Positions 25,752-34,296 of a stretch of 64,000 bases of DNA are shown piece by piece. The position numbers and the translations under genes are program-made. Numbering within the stretch: position 1 is the first letter of the stretch; each line of letters opens with the position of its first letter. The DNA is from Faucicola mancuniensis (GTDB lineage: Bacteria > Pseudomonadota > Gammaproteobacteria > Pseudomonadales > Moraxellaceae). The stretch covers positions 2,480,001 to 2,544,000 of the forward strand of contig NZ_CP171363.1 of the NCBI RefSeq assembly GCF_046523945.1, read 5' to 3'. The notes beneath the pieces were generated by a model that did not search any database, was not told the origin of the DNA, and saw nothing but the letters and a program-made list of their open reading frames with translations.

Positions 25752-25957
25752 AGAACCTGTATTCATAACGTTTTTGCAATGAAAAATGCGATAAATCGCC
25801 CGCTTTTCAAGGAAAAAACGAAGACTGATAGTTATTCTATCAGGCAAGTTTTTGACGCAGAAAAGTAAGATTTAGCCATTTTTCATACAAAAGCAAATAA
25901 ATATTTACTTTTAAAACTCGTAAAATTTTACTGCGTAATATTGTGAATACAGGTTCT
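25752..25957. repeat. 206-bp MITE-like element with terminal inverted repeats
   Basis: Ends AGAACCTGTATTCA (25752-25765) and TGAATACAGGTTCT (25944-25957) are exact inverted repeats. Internally, ATGAAAAATGCGATAAATC near 25778-25797 pairs imperfectly with GATTTAGCCATTTTTCAT near 25869-25886, so the whole unit can fold into one long hairpin. There is no coding capacity. It lies 38 bases before ilvA. Together with the IS it fills the 352-base gap before ilvA, whose remaining bases show no gene. Confidence 0.7.
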
Positions 25958-25994
25958 AAAATTATTTTTACAATTTTTTTTAAAGGAAAATTCT

Positions 25995-27533
25995 ATGTCA
26001 TCAAATTGGGTACGCCTTATCCTACAAGCCACCGTCTATGACGCAGCCATTCAAACCCCACTTGAACCTGCCAAAAAATTAAGCCTAAAATTTAACAATG
26101 ATATCCGTTATAAACGTGAAGATTTGCAACCTGTTTTTTCATTCAAATTGCGGGGGGCGTACAATCGCATTAGCCAGCTTTCTGCCGAAGAACAAGCCCG
26201 TGGCGTTATTTGTGCGTCCGCAGGCAACCATGCCCAAGGCGTTGCTTATTCAGCAACACGGCTAAATTTAAACAACATTATCGTCATGCCGACCACCACG
26301 CCAGATATCAAGGTGAGTGCGGTTAAAGCGTTGGGCGGAAATGTGGTATTGCATGGCGATAGCTTTGATGAATCAAACCGTTACGCCATTGAACGAGCCA
26401 AAACAGACGGCTTGACCTTTATTCCGCCTTATGATGACGAATTGGTGATTGCAGGGCAAGGCACAATTGCGATGGAATTGGTACAACAATGGCGAAAAAT
26501 GGATTATGTGTTTGTTGCTGTTGGCGGTGGTGGCTTGATTGCAGGGATTTCGGCATTTTTGGGTGAAGTTGCACCGCACGTCAAAGTCATTGCCGTTGAG
26601 CCTGAAAATGCCGCTTGTTTAAAAATCGCCCTTGAAACAGGCGAACGCACACGCTTACCGCAAGTTGGGCTATTTGTGGACGGTGTTGCCGTTGCCCAAA
26701 TTGGCGAATTGCCCTTTAAAATCGTCAATATGCCAAAAAGCGACAACTCTGGCAACGTCATCGAGCCTGACGTGGTGACTTGTAGCAATGACGAAGTCTG
26801 TGCTGCCCTAAAAGACGTTTACGAAGACACTCGCAGTATCGTTGAACCTGCTGGGGCGTTGGCGGTGGCGGGCATGAAAAAATATATCCAAGAACATAAC
26901 ATTCAAGGCAAAAACTGCGTAGCAATCTTGTGCGGTGCAAACATGAATTTTGACCGTTTACGCTATATCGCTGAACGCACCGAAATTGGCGAGAAAAAAG
27001 AAGCCATCTTTGCCGTTACCATTCCTGAAAAAACAGGGGCATTTTTGGACTTTTGCCGAGCATTAAAAGGACGCAACATCACCGAATTTAACTATCGCCT
27101 AAACCCGAGCCAAGCCGATGCCAATATTTTTGTCGGCATTGCGTTAAAAGAAGGGCAAAAAGAACGCCAAGCGATTTTTGAACTGCTTACCACCGAAGGT
27201 TATCAAGTCGTTGATTTAACCGATGATGAAATTGCCAAAACCCATATCCGTTATTTAATCGGCGGTCATGCTAATTTAAACGACGAACAAATTTTTAGAA
27301 TTATGTTTCCAGAACGTCCAATGGCGTTGTTAAACTTTTTGGAAAAATTGGGACAAAATTTTAATATTTCGCTATTTCATTACCGCAATCATGGGGCGGC
27401 AGAAGGGCGGATTTTGGCAGGGATTCAAATGGGTGAACAAACGGCGGAAACCTTGCAAAACACCCTACAAAATATCGGCTATGAATGTGAAAATATTACC
27501 GATAATTTGGGGTATCAAATGTTTTTAAAATAA
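25995..27533 (+). CDS. ilvA: Threonine deaminase, biosynthetic
   Basis: 512 residues. The PLP-dependent catalytic domain (1-325) has SFKLRGAYNRI with the PLP lysine, SAGNHAQGVA and the glycine-rich AVGGGGLIAGI. The C-terminal part (about 335-512) has two ACT-like regulatory domains (IFAVTIPEKTGAFLDFCRAL and MALLNFLEKLGQ), marking the isoleucine-inhibited biosynthetic form. It converts threonine to 2-oxobutanoate. AAAGGAAAATTCT precedes the ATG. Confidence 0.95.
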   Translation: MSSNWVRLILQATVYDAAIQTPLEPAKKLSLKFNNDIRYKREDLQPVFSFKLRGAYNRISQLSAEEQARGVICASAGNHAQGVAYSATRLNLNNIIVMPTTTPDIKVSAVKALGGNVVLHGDSFDESNRYAIERAKTDGLTFIPPYDDELVIAGQGTIAMELVQQWRKMDYVFVAVGGGGLIAGISAFLGEVAPHVKVIAVEPENAACLKIALETGERTRLPQVGLFVDGVAVAQIGELPFKIVNMPKSDNSGNVIEPDVVTCSNDEVCAALKDVYEDTRSIVEPAGALAVAGMKKYIQEHNIQGKNCVAILCGANMNFDRLRYIAERTEIGEKKEAIFAVTIPEKTGAFLDFCRALKGRNITEFNYRLNPSQADANIFVGIALKEGQKERQAIFELLTTEGYQVVDLTDDEIAKTHIRYLIGGHANLNDEQIFRIMFPERPMALLNFLEKLGQNFNISLFHYRNHGAAEGRILAGIQMGEQTAETLQNTLQNIGYECENITDNLGYQMFLK

Positions 27534-27577
27534 TTAATTATTTTTTAAATAATTATTAAAATATTTTCACAAAATTA

Positions 27578-27609
27578 AGGCTTATCACAGCGATAAGCCT
27601 TGTTTTTAT
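27578..27609 (+). terminator. ilvA terminator
   Basis: Stem AAGGCTTATC / GATAAGCCTT followed by GTTTTTATT, about 45 bases after the ilvA stop. Confidence 0.85.
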
Positions 27610-27639
27610 TAAACTTTTAAACAAACCCTTAAAAAAATT

Positions 27640-28110
27640 ATGACTAGAATTAACATCATTAACGTAACGCTTTTAACAGACCAACATCTGTTCGCTGAAT
27701 ATCGTGAAATTACTCGCATTTTTGCCCTTGTCAAACAGGCGTGCGACAAGTATAGCTATGTTGAAATTTGCAAAAAAATCGTGCCGACTTACCGCATGAG
27801 TACGGGGCATGTGCTGTTTTTTTATGATAAATTGGCGTTTATTGAAAACCGCTATTTTGCCTTGCGTGATGAAGTGTTAAAACGTGGTTTTAACATTACG
27901 CTTAAGGACGATATTGTCGATTTTCGGCAAGTGATTGACGAACGGTTTTATGGTGATTTTTTGCCAAATAACGCTGATAAAGCGGTGAATATTGAGCGAT
28001 TAATTGAAAAAATCCACGCCAAGCCAAATTGGTATAAGATGAATGGCGTGGTGATTGATGATAAAAAATATTGTGTTGAATTAACAAAATACGGAAAATT
28101 ATCGCCATGA
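27640..28110 (+). CDS. Pyrimidine-dimer DNA glycosylase/AP lyase, T4 endonuclease V family
   Basis: 156 residues, slightly longer than the 138-residue T4 DenV. It begins MTRINIINVTLLTDQHLFAEYRE, aligning without gaps to the T4 N-terminus. It keeps Thr2 (the amine nucleophile after Met removal) and Glu23 (the catalytic acid), and also has STGHVLFFYDKL, KRGFNI and KPNWYKM. The enzyme cleaves the glycosyl bond of cyclobutane pyrimidine dimers and nicks the site, giving UV repair. The gene overlaps the next by ATGA. This family occurs patchily in bacteria, so transfer from a phage is plausible. Confidence 0.88.
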   Translation: MTRINIINVTLLTDQHLFAEYREITRIFALVKQACDKYSYVEICKKIVPTYRMSTGHVLFFYDKLAFIENRYFALRDEVLKRGFNITLKDDIVDFRQVIDERFYGDFLPNNADKAVNIERLIEKIHAKPNWYKMNGVVIDDKKYCVELTKYGKLSP

Positions 28111-28520
28111 TGAAACCATATATTTTTAAAAAACGTCATATTTTTTATCTAATAATTTTCTTATTTATCAATTATTTACATTTTGTTTTCTTTATGACAG
28201 ATATTTATCGGCAATGCTTTGATGGTAAATGCGTGAGCGTGGCTAGACTGACACAGGGGCGAGATACATTTTTGCGAGTTTATGACCAAAAACTGTACAC
28301 AACTTTATTTAATAATTTTTATAACCATGCTCAATATCCACTTGAAACAGGCGTTTTGATTGGTAAACAAACACAAAATGATAAAATTGTCGTGATTAGT
28401 GATGTGTTACCAACAAGAAAAGGCGATTTATCAAATCATCTGATTTTTAAAGAGCAAACAAATGCTTATTATACAGATAATCCTAATGCCATTGCATTTG
28501 ACAAATTACCACATTTTTAA
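28107..28520 (+). CDS. Uncharacterised single-pass membrane protein
   Basis: 137 residues. Basic N-terminus (MMKPYIFKKRH), then one strong hydrophobic helix at about 12-31 and a 105-residue domain probably outside the cytoplasm, with two Cys (C38, C43) that might pair and ending AIAFDKLPHF. No family recognised. Its start overlaps the endonuclease V stop by ATGA, so it is translationally coupled to it, but nothing ties its function to DNA repair. Confidence 0.6.
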   Translation: MMKPYIFKKRHIFYLIIFLFINYLHFVFFMTDIYRQCFDGKCVSVARLTQGRDTFLRVYDQKLYTTLFNNFYNHAQYPLETGVLIGKQTQNDKIVVISDVLPTRKGDLSNHLIFKEQTNAYYTDNPNAIAFDKLPHF

Positions 28521-28618
28521 ATCACTTTTTATTAAAAAGCTTGAAAACTTATCCAAAACCCATAAATTATCCTTGTTAAATAAAAAGCTAAATTTTTGAA
28601 AAAACAACGGAGAAATTT

Positions 28619-30541
28619 ATGACCCAACAAACACATGTTTTTGAAACCGAAGTCGCCCAACTTTTACACCTTGTAACTCACTCACTCTACTCAAATGCCG
28701 ATATTTTTGTGCGTGAGCTGGTGTCAAATGCGTCTGACGCTTGCGACAAGTTGCGTTTTTTAGGCAATGCCGATGACAGCCTTTTTGAAAACGACAGCGA
28801 GTTAAAAATCCGCATTGACATTGACAAAGATGCCAAAACCATTAAATTTATTGACAACGGTATCGGTATGAACCTAGCCGATGCGATTGAAAATTTGGGT
28901 ACGATTGCCAAATCTGGCACAAAATCATTTTTAGAAAAACTTAGCGATGCTCAAAAACAAGACGGCAATTTAATCGGACAATTTGGCGTGGGTTTTTACT
29001 CAGGCTTTATCGTTGCCGACACAATTACCGTTGAAAGCCGAAAAGCAGGCGAACTAAGCTCGCAAGGCGTACGTTGGGTGTCAAACGGCACGGGCGAATT
29101 TACCACAGAAGCCATTGACAAAGCCGAACGTGGCACAACCATTATTTTGCACGTCAAAGACGAACACGCTGAATACCTTGACCGCCATAAAATCAAAACA
29201 TTAGTCAATAAATATTCTGACCACATTAGTTTGCCCATTCAAATGCGAAAAGAAGTGTGGCAAGAAGAAGAATTGACCGAAGAACAAAAAACCAATGGCG
29301 AAACCGCAAACGGTCAAATGGTCGCAACCGATGAATGGGAAACGATTAACCAAGCCAATGCCTTGTGGACACGCTCGGCAAGCGAAATTGAAGACGAAGA
29401 ATACAACGAATTTTACAAAAACTTGACGTACGATTATGACGAGCCATTGACTTGGTCGCATAACCGTGTGGAAGGGCGTTTGCAATATACTCAACTTTTA
29501 TATATTCCTAAAAAAGCCCCATTTGACCTGTATCAACGTGAACAACAACGTGGTTTAAAATTGTACGTCAAACGTGTGTTTATCATGGAAGATGCTGAAC
29601 AATTGTTGCCTATGTACTTGCGTTTTGTCAAAGGCGTGATTGATACCGCCGATTTACCACTTAACGTTAGCCGTGAAATTTTGCAAGAAAGCCGTGATGT
29701 CAAAGCCATTCGGGACGGCAATGCACGCCGTATTTTGACCGTTTTGGCAAGCTTGGCAAATAGCGATGAAGCCGAAAAACAAGAAAAGTTCAAGCAATTT
29801 TATGCCGAATTTGGCAATGTGCTAAAAGAAGGGCTTGGCGAAGATATGCCAAACCAAGAAAAAATCGCCAAATTGCTCCGCTATGCGACTAGCACCGATG
29901 ACAACGTGGTGACAAGTTTTGCCGATTATAAAGCTCGCATGAAAGACGGACAAAAGGCGATTTATTATCTGACCGCTGAAAATTTGGCAAGTGCCAAAAA
30001 TAGTCCACAATTGGAAGTGTTTAAGAAAAAAGGCATTGAAGTTATCTTGATGACGAGCCATGTGGACAATTGGGCGATGAATTTTATCCACGAATTTGAC
30101 GGCACACCACTACAAAACATTGCCAAAGGTGCGGTAGATTTGGACGATTTGACCGATGAAACGGAAAAAGAACAAGCCAAACAAGCCGAAGAAAACTTAA
30201 AACCAATTGTAGAAAAACTTAAAAGTGTGTTAAGCGGACGTGCCAAAGATGTGAAAGTGTCAAATCGCTTGGTGGATAGCCCTGCGTGTTTGGTGGTTGG
30301 CGAAGGCGAACTTAGCCCACAAATGGTACAAATGCTCAAACAAATGGGGCAACCTGTGCCAGAAAGCAAACCAACGCTTGAAGTCAATCCAAATCACCCT
30401 TTGATTCAAAAGTTGGAAACGTCAGAGCAGTTTGATGACCTAGCTCAAGTGGTGTTTGACCAAGCGGTATTAGCGGACGGTGGTCAGCTTGACGACCCTG
30501 CAGGGTATTTAAAACGTGTAAATGCGTTGTTGTTAAAATAA
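28619..30541 (+). CDS. htpG: Chaperone protein HtpG (Hsp90)
   Basis: 640 residues. The N-terminal GHKL ATPase domain has ELVSNASDACDKLR, the nucleotide-binding DNGIGMN and the lid GQFGVGFYSGF. The middle domain has the catalytic Arg in NVSREILQESRDV, and a C-terminal dimerisation domain follows. There is no MEEVD tail, as expected for bacteria. It is an ATP-dependent cytosolic chaperone induced by stress. AACGGAG precedes the ATG. Confidence 0.97.
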   Translation: MTQQTHVFETEVAQLLHLVTHSLYSNADIFVRELVSNASDACDKLRFLGNADDSLFENDSELKIRIDIDKDAKTIKFIDNGIGMNLADAIENLGTIAKSGTKSFLEKLSDAQKQDGNLIGQFGVGFYSGFIVADTITVESRKAGELSSQGVRWVSNGTGEFTTEAIDKAERGTTIILHVKDEHAEYLDRHKIKTLVNKYSDHISLPIQMRKEVWQEEELTEEQKTNGETANGQMVATDEWETINQANALWTRSASEIEDEEYNEFYKNLTYDYDEPLTWSHNRVEGRLQYTQLLYIPKKAPFDLYQREQQRGLKLYVKRVFIMEDAEQLLPMYLRFVKGVIDTADLPLNVSREILQESRDVKAIRDGNARRILTVLASLANSDEAEKQEKFKQFYAEFGNVLKEGLGEDMPNQEKIAKLLRYATSTDDNVVTSFADYKARMKDGQKAIYYLTAENLASAKNSPQLEVFKKKGIEVILMTSHVDNWAMNFIHEFDGTPLQNIAKGAVDLDDLTDETEKEQAKQAEENLKPIVEKLKSVLSGRAKDVKVSNRLVDSPACLVVGEGELSPQMVQMLKQMGQPVPESKPTLEVNPNHPLIQKLETSEQFDDLAQVVFDQAVLADGGQLDDPAGYLKRVNALLLK

Positions 30542-30552
30542 TGTGCATTAAC

Positions 30553-30583
30553 AAAAAGCGAAAACTTCGGTTTTCGCTTTTTT
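30553..30583. terminator. Bidirectional terminator after htpG
   Basis: Stem AAAAAGCGAAAAC / GTTTTCGCTTTTT closed by a stable TTCG loop, shared with the convergent GAPDH-family gene. Confidence 0.9.
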
Positions 30584-31670
30584 ATTTTATCGCCAATTTT
30601 TGACAAATATCCAACATACGATTGGCATAGCCCCACTCGTTATCATACCACGCCAGCACTTTAAACTGCTGACTATTAGTATTGCCAACTGACATAGTCT
30701 GCAAGCTATCAATCACCAGCGAATACGGCTCATGGATAAAATCGCTAGACACAAGCGGTTCATCACTAAGCCCCATAATATCGGCAAAATCCTGCTCGCT
30801 TGCCTGTTTTAGCACTTGGTTAATTTTATCAATATTTGTTGGTTTTTTAAACACAAAATTCACGTCAATAACCGCCACATCAACGGTCGGCACACGGATA
30901 GAATAACCGTTAATTTTGCCAATCATATTCGGCAACACTCGCCCCACCGCCCCGATACTGCTTGACGTGGTCGGCACGATATTATGCCCAGACGCTCGCC
31001 CACGCCTAAAATCTCGGTGGGCTTGGTCTAGCACGGTTTGGTCGGCAGTTACGGCATGGATTTCGGTCATCATGGCGGTGTCAATGCCAAAGGCGTTATC
31101 AAGTACATACAGCAACGGCACGACCGCCTGCGTGGTGCAAGATACGCTGGATAAAATCGGCTTGTTACGGCTTAATTCGCTGTCATTCACGCCTAGCACG
31201 ATACTTGCGTCCACTCGGTCAAATGGGGCTGACCCAATGATGACTTGGTTCGCCCCTGAGGTGATATGCTGATAGGCTTGTTCGTAACTGCGAAAATGCC
31301 CTGTACTTTCTAACACCAAATCCACTTGGTAATCTTTCCAATCAATTTTTGTTGGGTTTGGTTGTTGTAAAATGGCGATTTTTAAAATTTTATTGGCAAT
31401 TTTGATGATAAAATGCGAATATTGTGTGTCATTTTGCCATTCGGTTTGTAGTTCAATTTGTAAATCAATACGTTGGTGCAAACGTCCATGCGTACTGTCA
31501 TATTTTAGTAGGTATAAAAGCGTTTCGGCATCGGCGATGTCGTTAATAGCAACAATGTCAAAGTCAAAAGTTTGCGGATTTTTGGCAAAACGTTCAAGGT
31601 AGGCTCGCAAGACGTTGCGACCGATACGACCAAAGCCGTTAATGGCGATTTTTAATTTTGGGCTTTTCAA
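30582..31670 (-). CDS. Glyceraldehyde-3-phosphate / erythrose-4-phosphate dehydrogenase family protein
   Basis: 362 residues from a TTG at 31670, selected because AAAGG lies seven bases upstream and KIAINGFGRIGRNVLRAY begins right after it. NAD domain 1-165; catalytic Cys in SSVSCTTQAVVPLL; RRGRASGHNIVPT, then RVPTVDV and WYDNEWGYANRM. The near-invariant Asn after SCTT is Gln here. The gene is shorter than the 449-residue GAPDH at 14288. It may be the glycolytic GapA or an Epd making erythronate-4-phosphate for vitamin B6; sequence alone does not decide. Confidence 0.82.
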   Translation of the reverse strand: MKSPKLKIAINGFGRIGRNVLRAYLERFAKNPQTFDFDIVAINDIADAETLLYLLKYDSTHGRLHQRIDLQIELQTEWQNDTQYSHFIIKIANKILKIAILQQPNPTKIDWKDYQVDLVLESTGHFRSYEQAYQHITSGANQVIIGSAPFDRVDASIVLGVNDSELSRNKPILSSVSCTTQAVVPLLYVLDNAFGIDTAMMTEIHAVTADQTVLDQAHRDFRRGRASGHNIVPTTSSSIGAVGRVLPNMIGKINGYSIRVPTVDVAVIDVNFVFKKPTNIDKINQVLKQASEQDFADIMGLSDEPLVSSDFIHEPYSLVIDSLQTMSVGNTNSQQFKVLAWYDNEWGYANRMLDICQKLAIK

Positions 31671-31775
31671 TTTTTTTCCTTTACAAATTTATTAATTACC
31701 AATGAATACAATGCCTTTATTTTGTTGATTTAGCCATTTCGCCAATTCTTCAAATGATTTTTTAATTATCAATAT

Positions 31776-32273
31776 TTATTTAATAAATTTATCTGATTGA
31801 ACCGAATTATTAAATATTTCTTCGCCCAATAATCTAAAATAATGACAATTTAAAACCGTAGAATAAAAATGACTTTTTTCCAAATCTTTGTTATGTTGAA
31901 CATCTGATAAATAATTTGCGATTTTTAATGATTTTTGAGAAAATCTTTCAATATTATCGGTATAAATATTATATATTTCAAGAAAATCATCATTTGTTAT
32001 ACATTCTTCTGCAGGCACATCAAAATATTGTGTCCATGTATAACCATGAATATAAACAGATTCTTTTTCCCAAAAATTATATACATAATTGCCTAAATCT
32101 TTATCATAATCCAACGTATGATTTTGTAATTCAATATAATAAGTACCACCAAAATTTTTAACATCTTGTGAAGTTAAAATATAAGATGAATTTAGTTTAT
32201 TTAATTTTATAAAATACTTTTCAAAATCACCAAATTTATTTTTCAATAAATAATAAAGCAAGACGAATTTCAT
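31776..32273 (-). CDS. Uncharacterised AT-rich gene
   Basis: 165 residues from the ATG at 32273 (MKFVLLYYLLKNKFGDFEKYF); the frame is open further up into the helicase gene, so the start is uncertain. It is rich in Tyr, Asn, Lys and Phe, soluble, with no recognised domain. Its base composition is even more AT-rich than its neighbours, suggesting recent acquisition. It overlaps the helicase 3' end by 38 bases. After its TAA the same frame stays open for 27 codons (KSFEELAKWLNQQNKGIVFIGN) to 31692, so the present stop may be a nonsense mutation. Confidence 0.5.
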   Translation of the reverse strand: MKFVLLYYLLKNKFGDFEKYFIKLNKLNSSYILTSQDVKNFGGTYYIELQNHTLDYDKDLGNYVYNFWEKESVYIHGYTWTQYFDVPAEECITNDDFLEIYNIYTDNIERFSQKSLKIANYLSDVQHNKDLEKSHFYSTVLNCHYFRLLGEEIFNNSVQSDKFIK

Positions 32274-34161
32274 TATACCCATATTTAGCCGACAAAAAAT
32301 CATAAATTGGCTTAATCTTTATCGCCCCATTCTCATCTTTATCATCAGCCTTATCACGCTGTTTTATCCTATCATACGCCTGTTGCACATTGTCAATCAT
32401 CTGCTCATCAGTATCAGAGCGAATATGCTCAATCGGCAAATCCGAAAATTGCGTCTGCAAACGGCTAATATGGTTCATAATCGTGGATTGGGCAAGGTTG
32501 CGAATATCAGCAATTTCAGTGATTGACAAATTTTCTTCTAGTAATTTTTTGGTTTCCAAATAAGTATCAGACAACTTACCATCATCATCAGCGTGCTTTT
32601 CGGCTAACAGTTTGGCTTTGCGTTTTAGAGCGAGATTTTTTTGTTCAATGATTTTTTCATTGGCTTGAATACGGATTGGGTCATTTGTGCCAAAATTTTT
32701 GATGATAAAATCTTTTTGTTCATCGGCAATTTTTTCAGGATTTTGACGTAAAAATGTATCTGCAAATTCTTCGGACAACGCCATAAAACGGTTATCTGCC
32801 CCACGAGCCGTTGGGTCAAGTTGCAAACTTTTGTCATTTAATCCCAACAATCGCAAACCCGACAACTGTTTTAACCGAGATAACGCCACATAACCCTGCC
32901 CTTTTTCAAAGGTTTTTGACAAATCAATCTCCGCACTGTCCAGCGTCATGCCTTGACTTTTGTGAATGGTAATCGCCCACGCTAGCGTCAAAGGAATGTG
33001 ATAATACGCCGCCAAAATTTCGCCTTCTTCGTCTTCCACTTTCCAAGTGTCATATTCGGCAATCACTTTGCGACCGTCATTGAGCAACACCACAGGAAAC
33101 AAGGTTTCGCTCATTTTGCTTTCATGGTGGATATTTTCATCGTCTTGGGTTTCGGTGTCGCTGTCGGCATTTTTATTTTTTTCAGATTTTTTGTCCTTGC
33201 TTTTGTCATCGTCCTTTTCAATAAAAGTCGGTTGAAAATCAACAATTGTTCCCATCGTACCGTTTGACACGTTTAAATCGTTGTTATTTTTGATAAACAT
33301 CACTTTTGCACCGATTTTTAGCGTTAATTCTGGCGTGGTGCGTACCGATTTTTTTAAATTTTCCAACAATTTTTCATCACCTTCACCCCAAGCGGTAAAA
33401 AGTTTGGCTTCGGTGGTTAAATTTGCCAATTCTTTATCATTGATGTTTTGTACATTAATATTGTGGGTATAAAGTCGGGTACGAGATTGATTTAACTCAT
33501 GATTTTTGGTGGCTAATAACGCAGGAATGATGTCTTGGGTAAATTGTTGTGTGCGGATTTGGTTTAAAATCGCAATCAAATCCAAGCCAAAATAGGTATT
33601 ATTTGGCGTTTCATCATCGGATTTTTGGCGGTGCTGTTCGGTCAAATAACACACGGCAAAATCGGCATCTAGCCAAGATTTTGCCATAAAAGCAAACTTT
33701 TCTCGGTTGGTTTCTTCGTTTTTGCCAACAGGGGGCAACTGAAAAAAATCGCCCGCCACCAGCAACTGCACGCCACCAAATGGCAAATCGTTGTCTTTGA
33801 CCGCTTGTAACATTTGATTTATCATGTCAAATTGTTTTAAATGCAACATAGAAATTTCGTCAATCACCAATACTTTGGTGCGTTGTATCCGCTCAACCAG
33901 TTGGGTTCGGCGTTTGACACGGTTGATATCGCTGGTCGTCAATTCGTCCAAAATACCAATGCCAGACCAGCTATGAATGGTCATGCCGTTCATGTGCGTG
34001 GCGGCGATGCCAGTGCTTGCAGTAACGGCAACGTCAATGTTGCGGACACGCAGATAATGCAAATATTGGTTGATGGTGTAGGTCTTGCCTGCCCCTGCCG
34101 AGCCTGTCAAAAAGACGTTTTTGCCTGTTTTTAAGATATCAAGTGCGGTGGATTGTTTCAT
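32236..34161 (-). CDS. PIF1-like helicase with C-terminal helix-turn-helix
   Basis: 641 residues. Superfamily 1 helicase of the PIF1/RecD-like group: Walker A GSAGAGKTYTIN near 20-31, Walker B VLVIDEISML near 95-104, GGVQLLVAGDFFQLPP, and the C-terminal motif LAWAITIHKSQGMTLD and GQGYVALSRLK. A Lys/Asp/Glu-rich insert (about 310-350, KDDDKSKDKKSEKNKN) interrupts the motor domain. The end (about 535-640) has an HTH_40-like domain (LSITEIADIRNLAQSTIMNHISRL). Such enzymes unwind G-quadruplexes or forked DNA; the target here is unknown. Confidence 0.85.
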   Translation of the reverse strand: MKQSTALDILKTGKNVFLTGSAGAGKTYTINQYLHYLRVRNIDVAVTASTGIAATHMNGMTIHSWSGIGILDELTTSDINRVKRRTQLVERIQRTKVLVIDEISMLHLKQFDMINQMLQAVKDNDLPFGGVQLLVAGDFFQLPPVGKNEETNREKFAFMAKSWLDADFAVCYLTEQHRQKSDDETPNNTYFGLDLIAILNQIRTQQFTQDIIPALLATKNHELNQSRTRLYTHNINVQNINDKELANLTTEAKLFTAWGEGDEKLLENLKKSVRTTPELTLKIGAKVMFIKNNNDLNVSNGTMGTIVDFQPTFIEKDDDKSKDKKSEKNKNADSDTETQDDENIHHESKMSETLFPVVLLNDGRKVIAEYDTWKVEDEEGEILAAYYHIPLTLAWAITIHKSQGMTLDSAEIDLSKTFEKGQGYVALSRLKQLSGLRLLGLNDKSLQLDPTARGADNRFMALSEEFADTFLRQNPEKIADEQKDFIIKNFGTNDPIRIQANEKIIEQKNLALKRKAKLLAEKHADDDGKLSDTYLETKKLLEENLSITEIADIRNLAQSTIMNHISRLQTQFSDLPIEHIRSDTDEQMIDNVQQAYDRIKQRDKADDKDENGAIKIKPIYDFLSAKYGYNEIRLALLFIEK

Positions 34162-34217
34162 GTTGGCTGATGTTTGTTATTTGTTAAAAATTGTGCTGTT
34201 AAAACTTGCTACTATAA

Positions 34218-34250
34218 CAAAAAAAAGGGCTAAACGATAGCGTTTAACCC
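34218..34250 (-). terminator. Terminator downstream of the sohB-like gene
   Basis: In leftward reading GGGTTAAACG-CTAT-CGTTTAGCCC then a T-run. It separates the protease gene from the helicase gene. Confidence 0.8.
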
Positions 34251-34296
34251 CAAAATCAAGCCAAATAATCAACTTTTTTAAACGATTTTTAAACAA

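Noticed and set aside
34138..34150. AAGTGCGGT, the core of the Haemophilus DNA uptake sequence
   Set aside because: I noticed only this one occurrence, inside a helicase gene; consistent with chance in a non-Pasteurellaceae genome.
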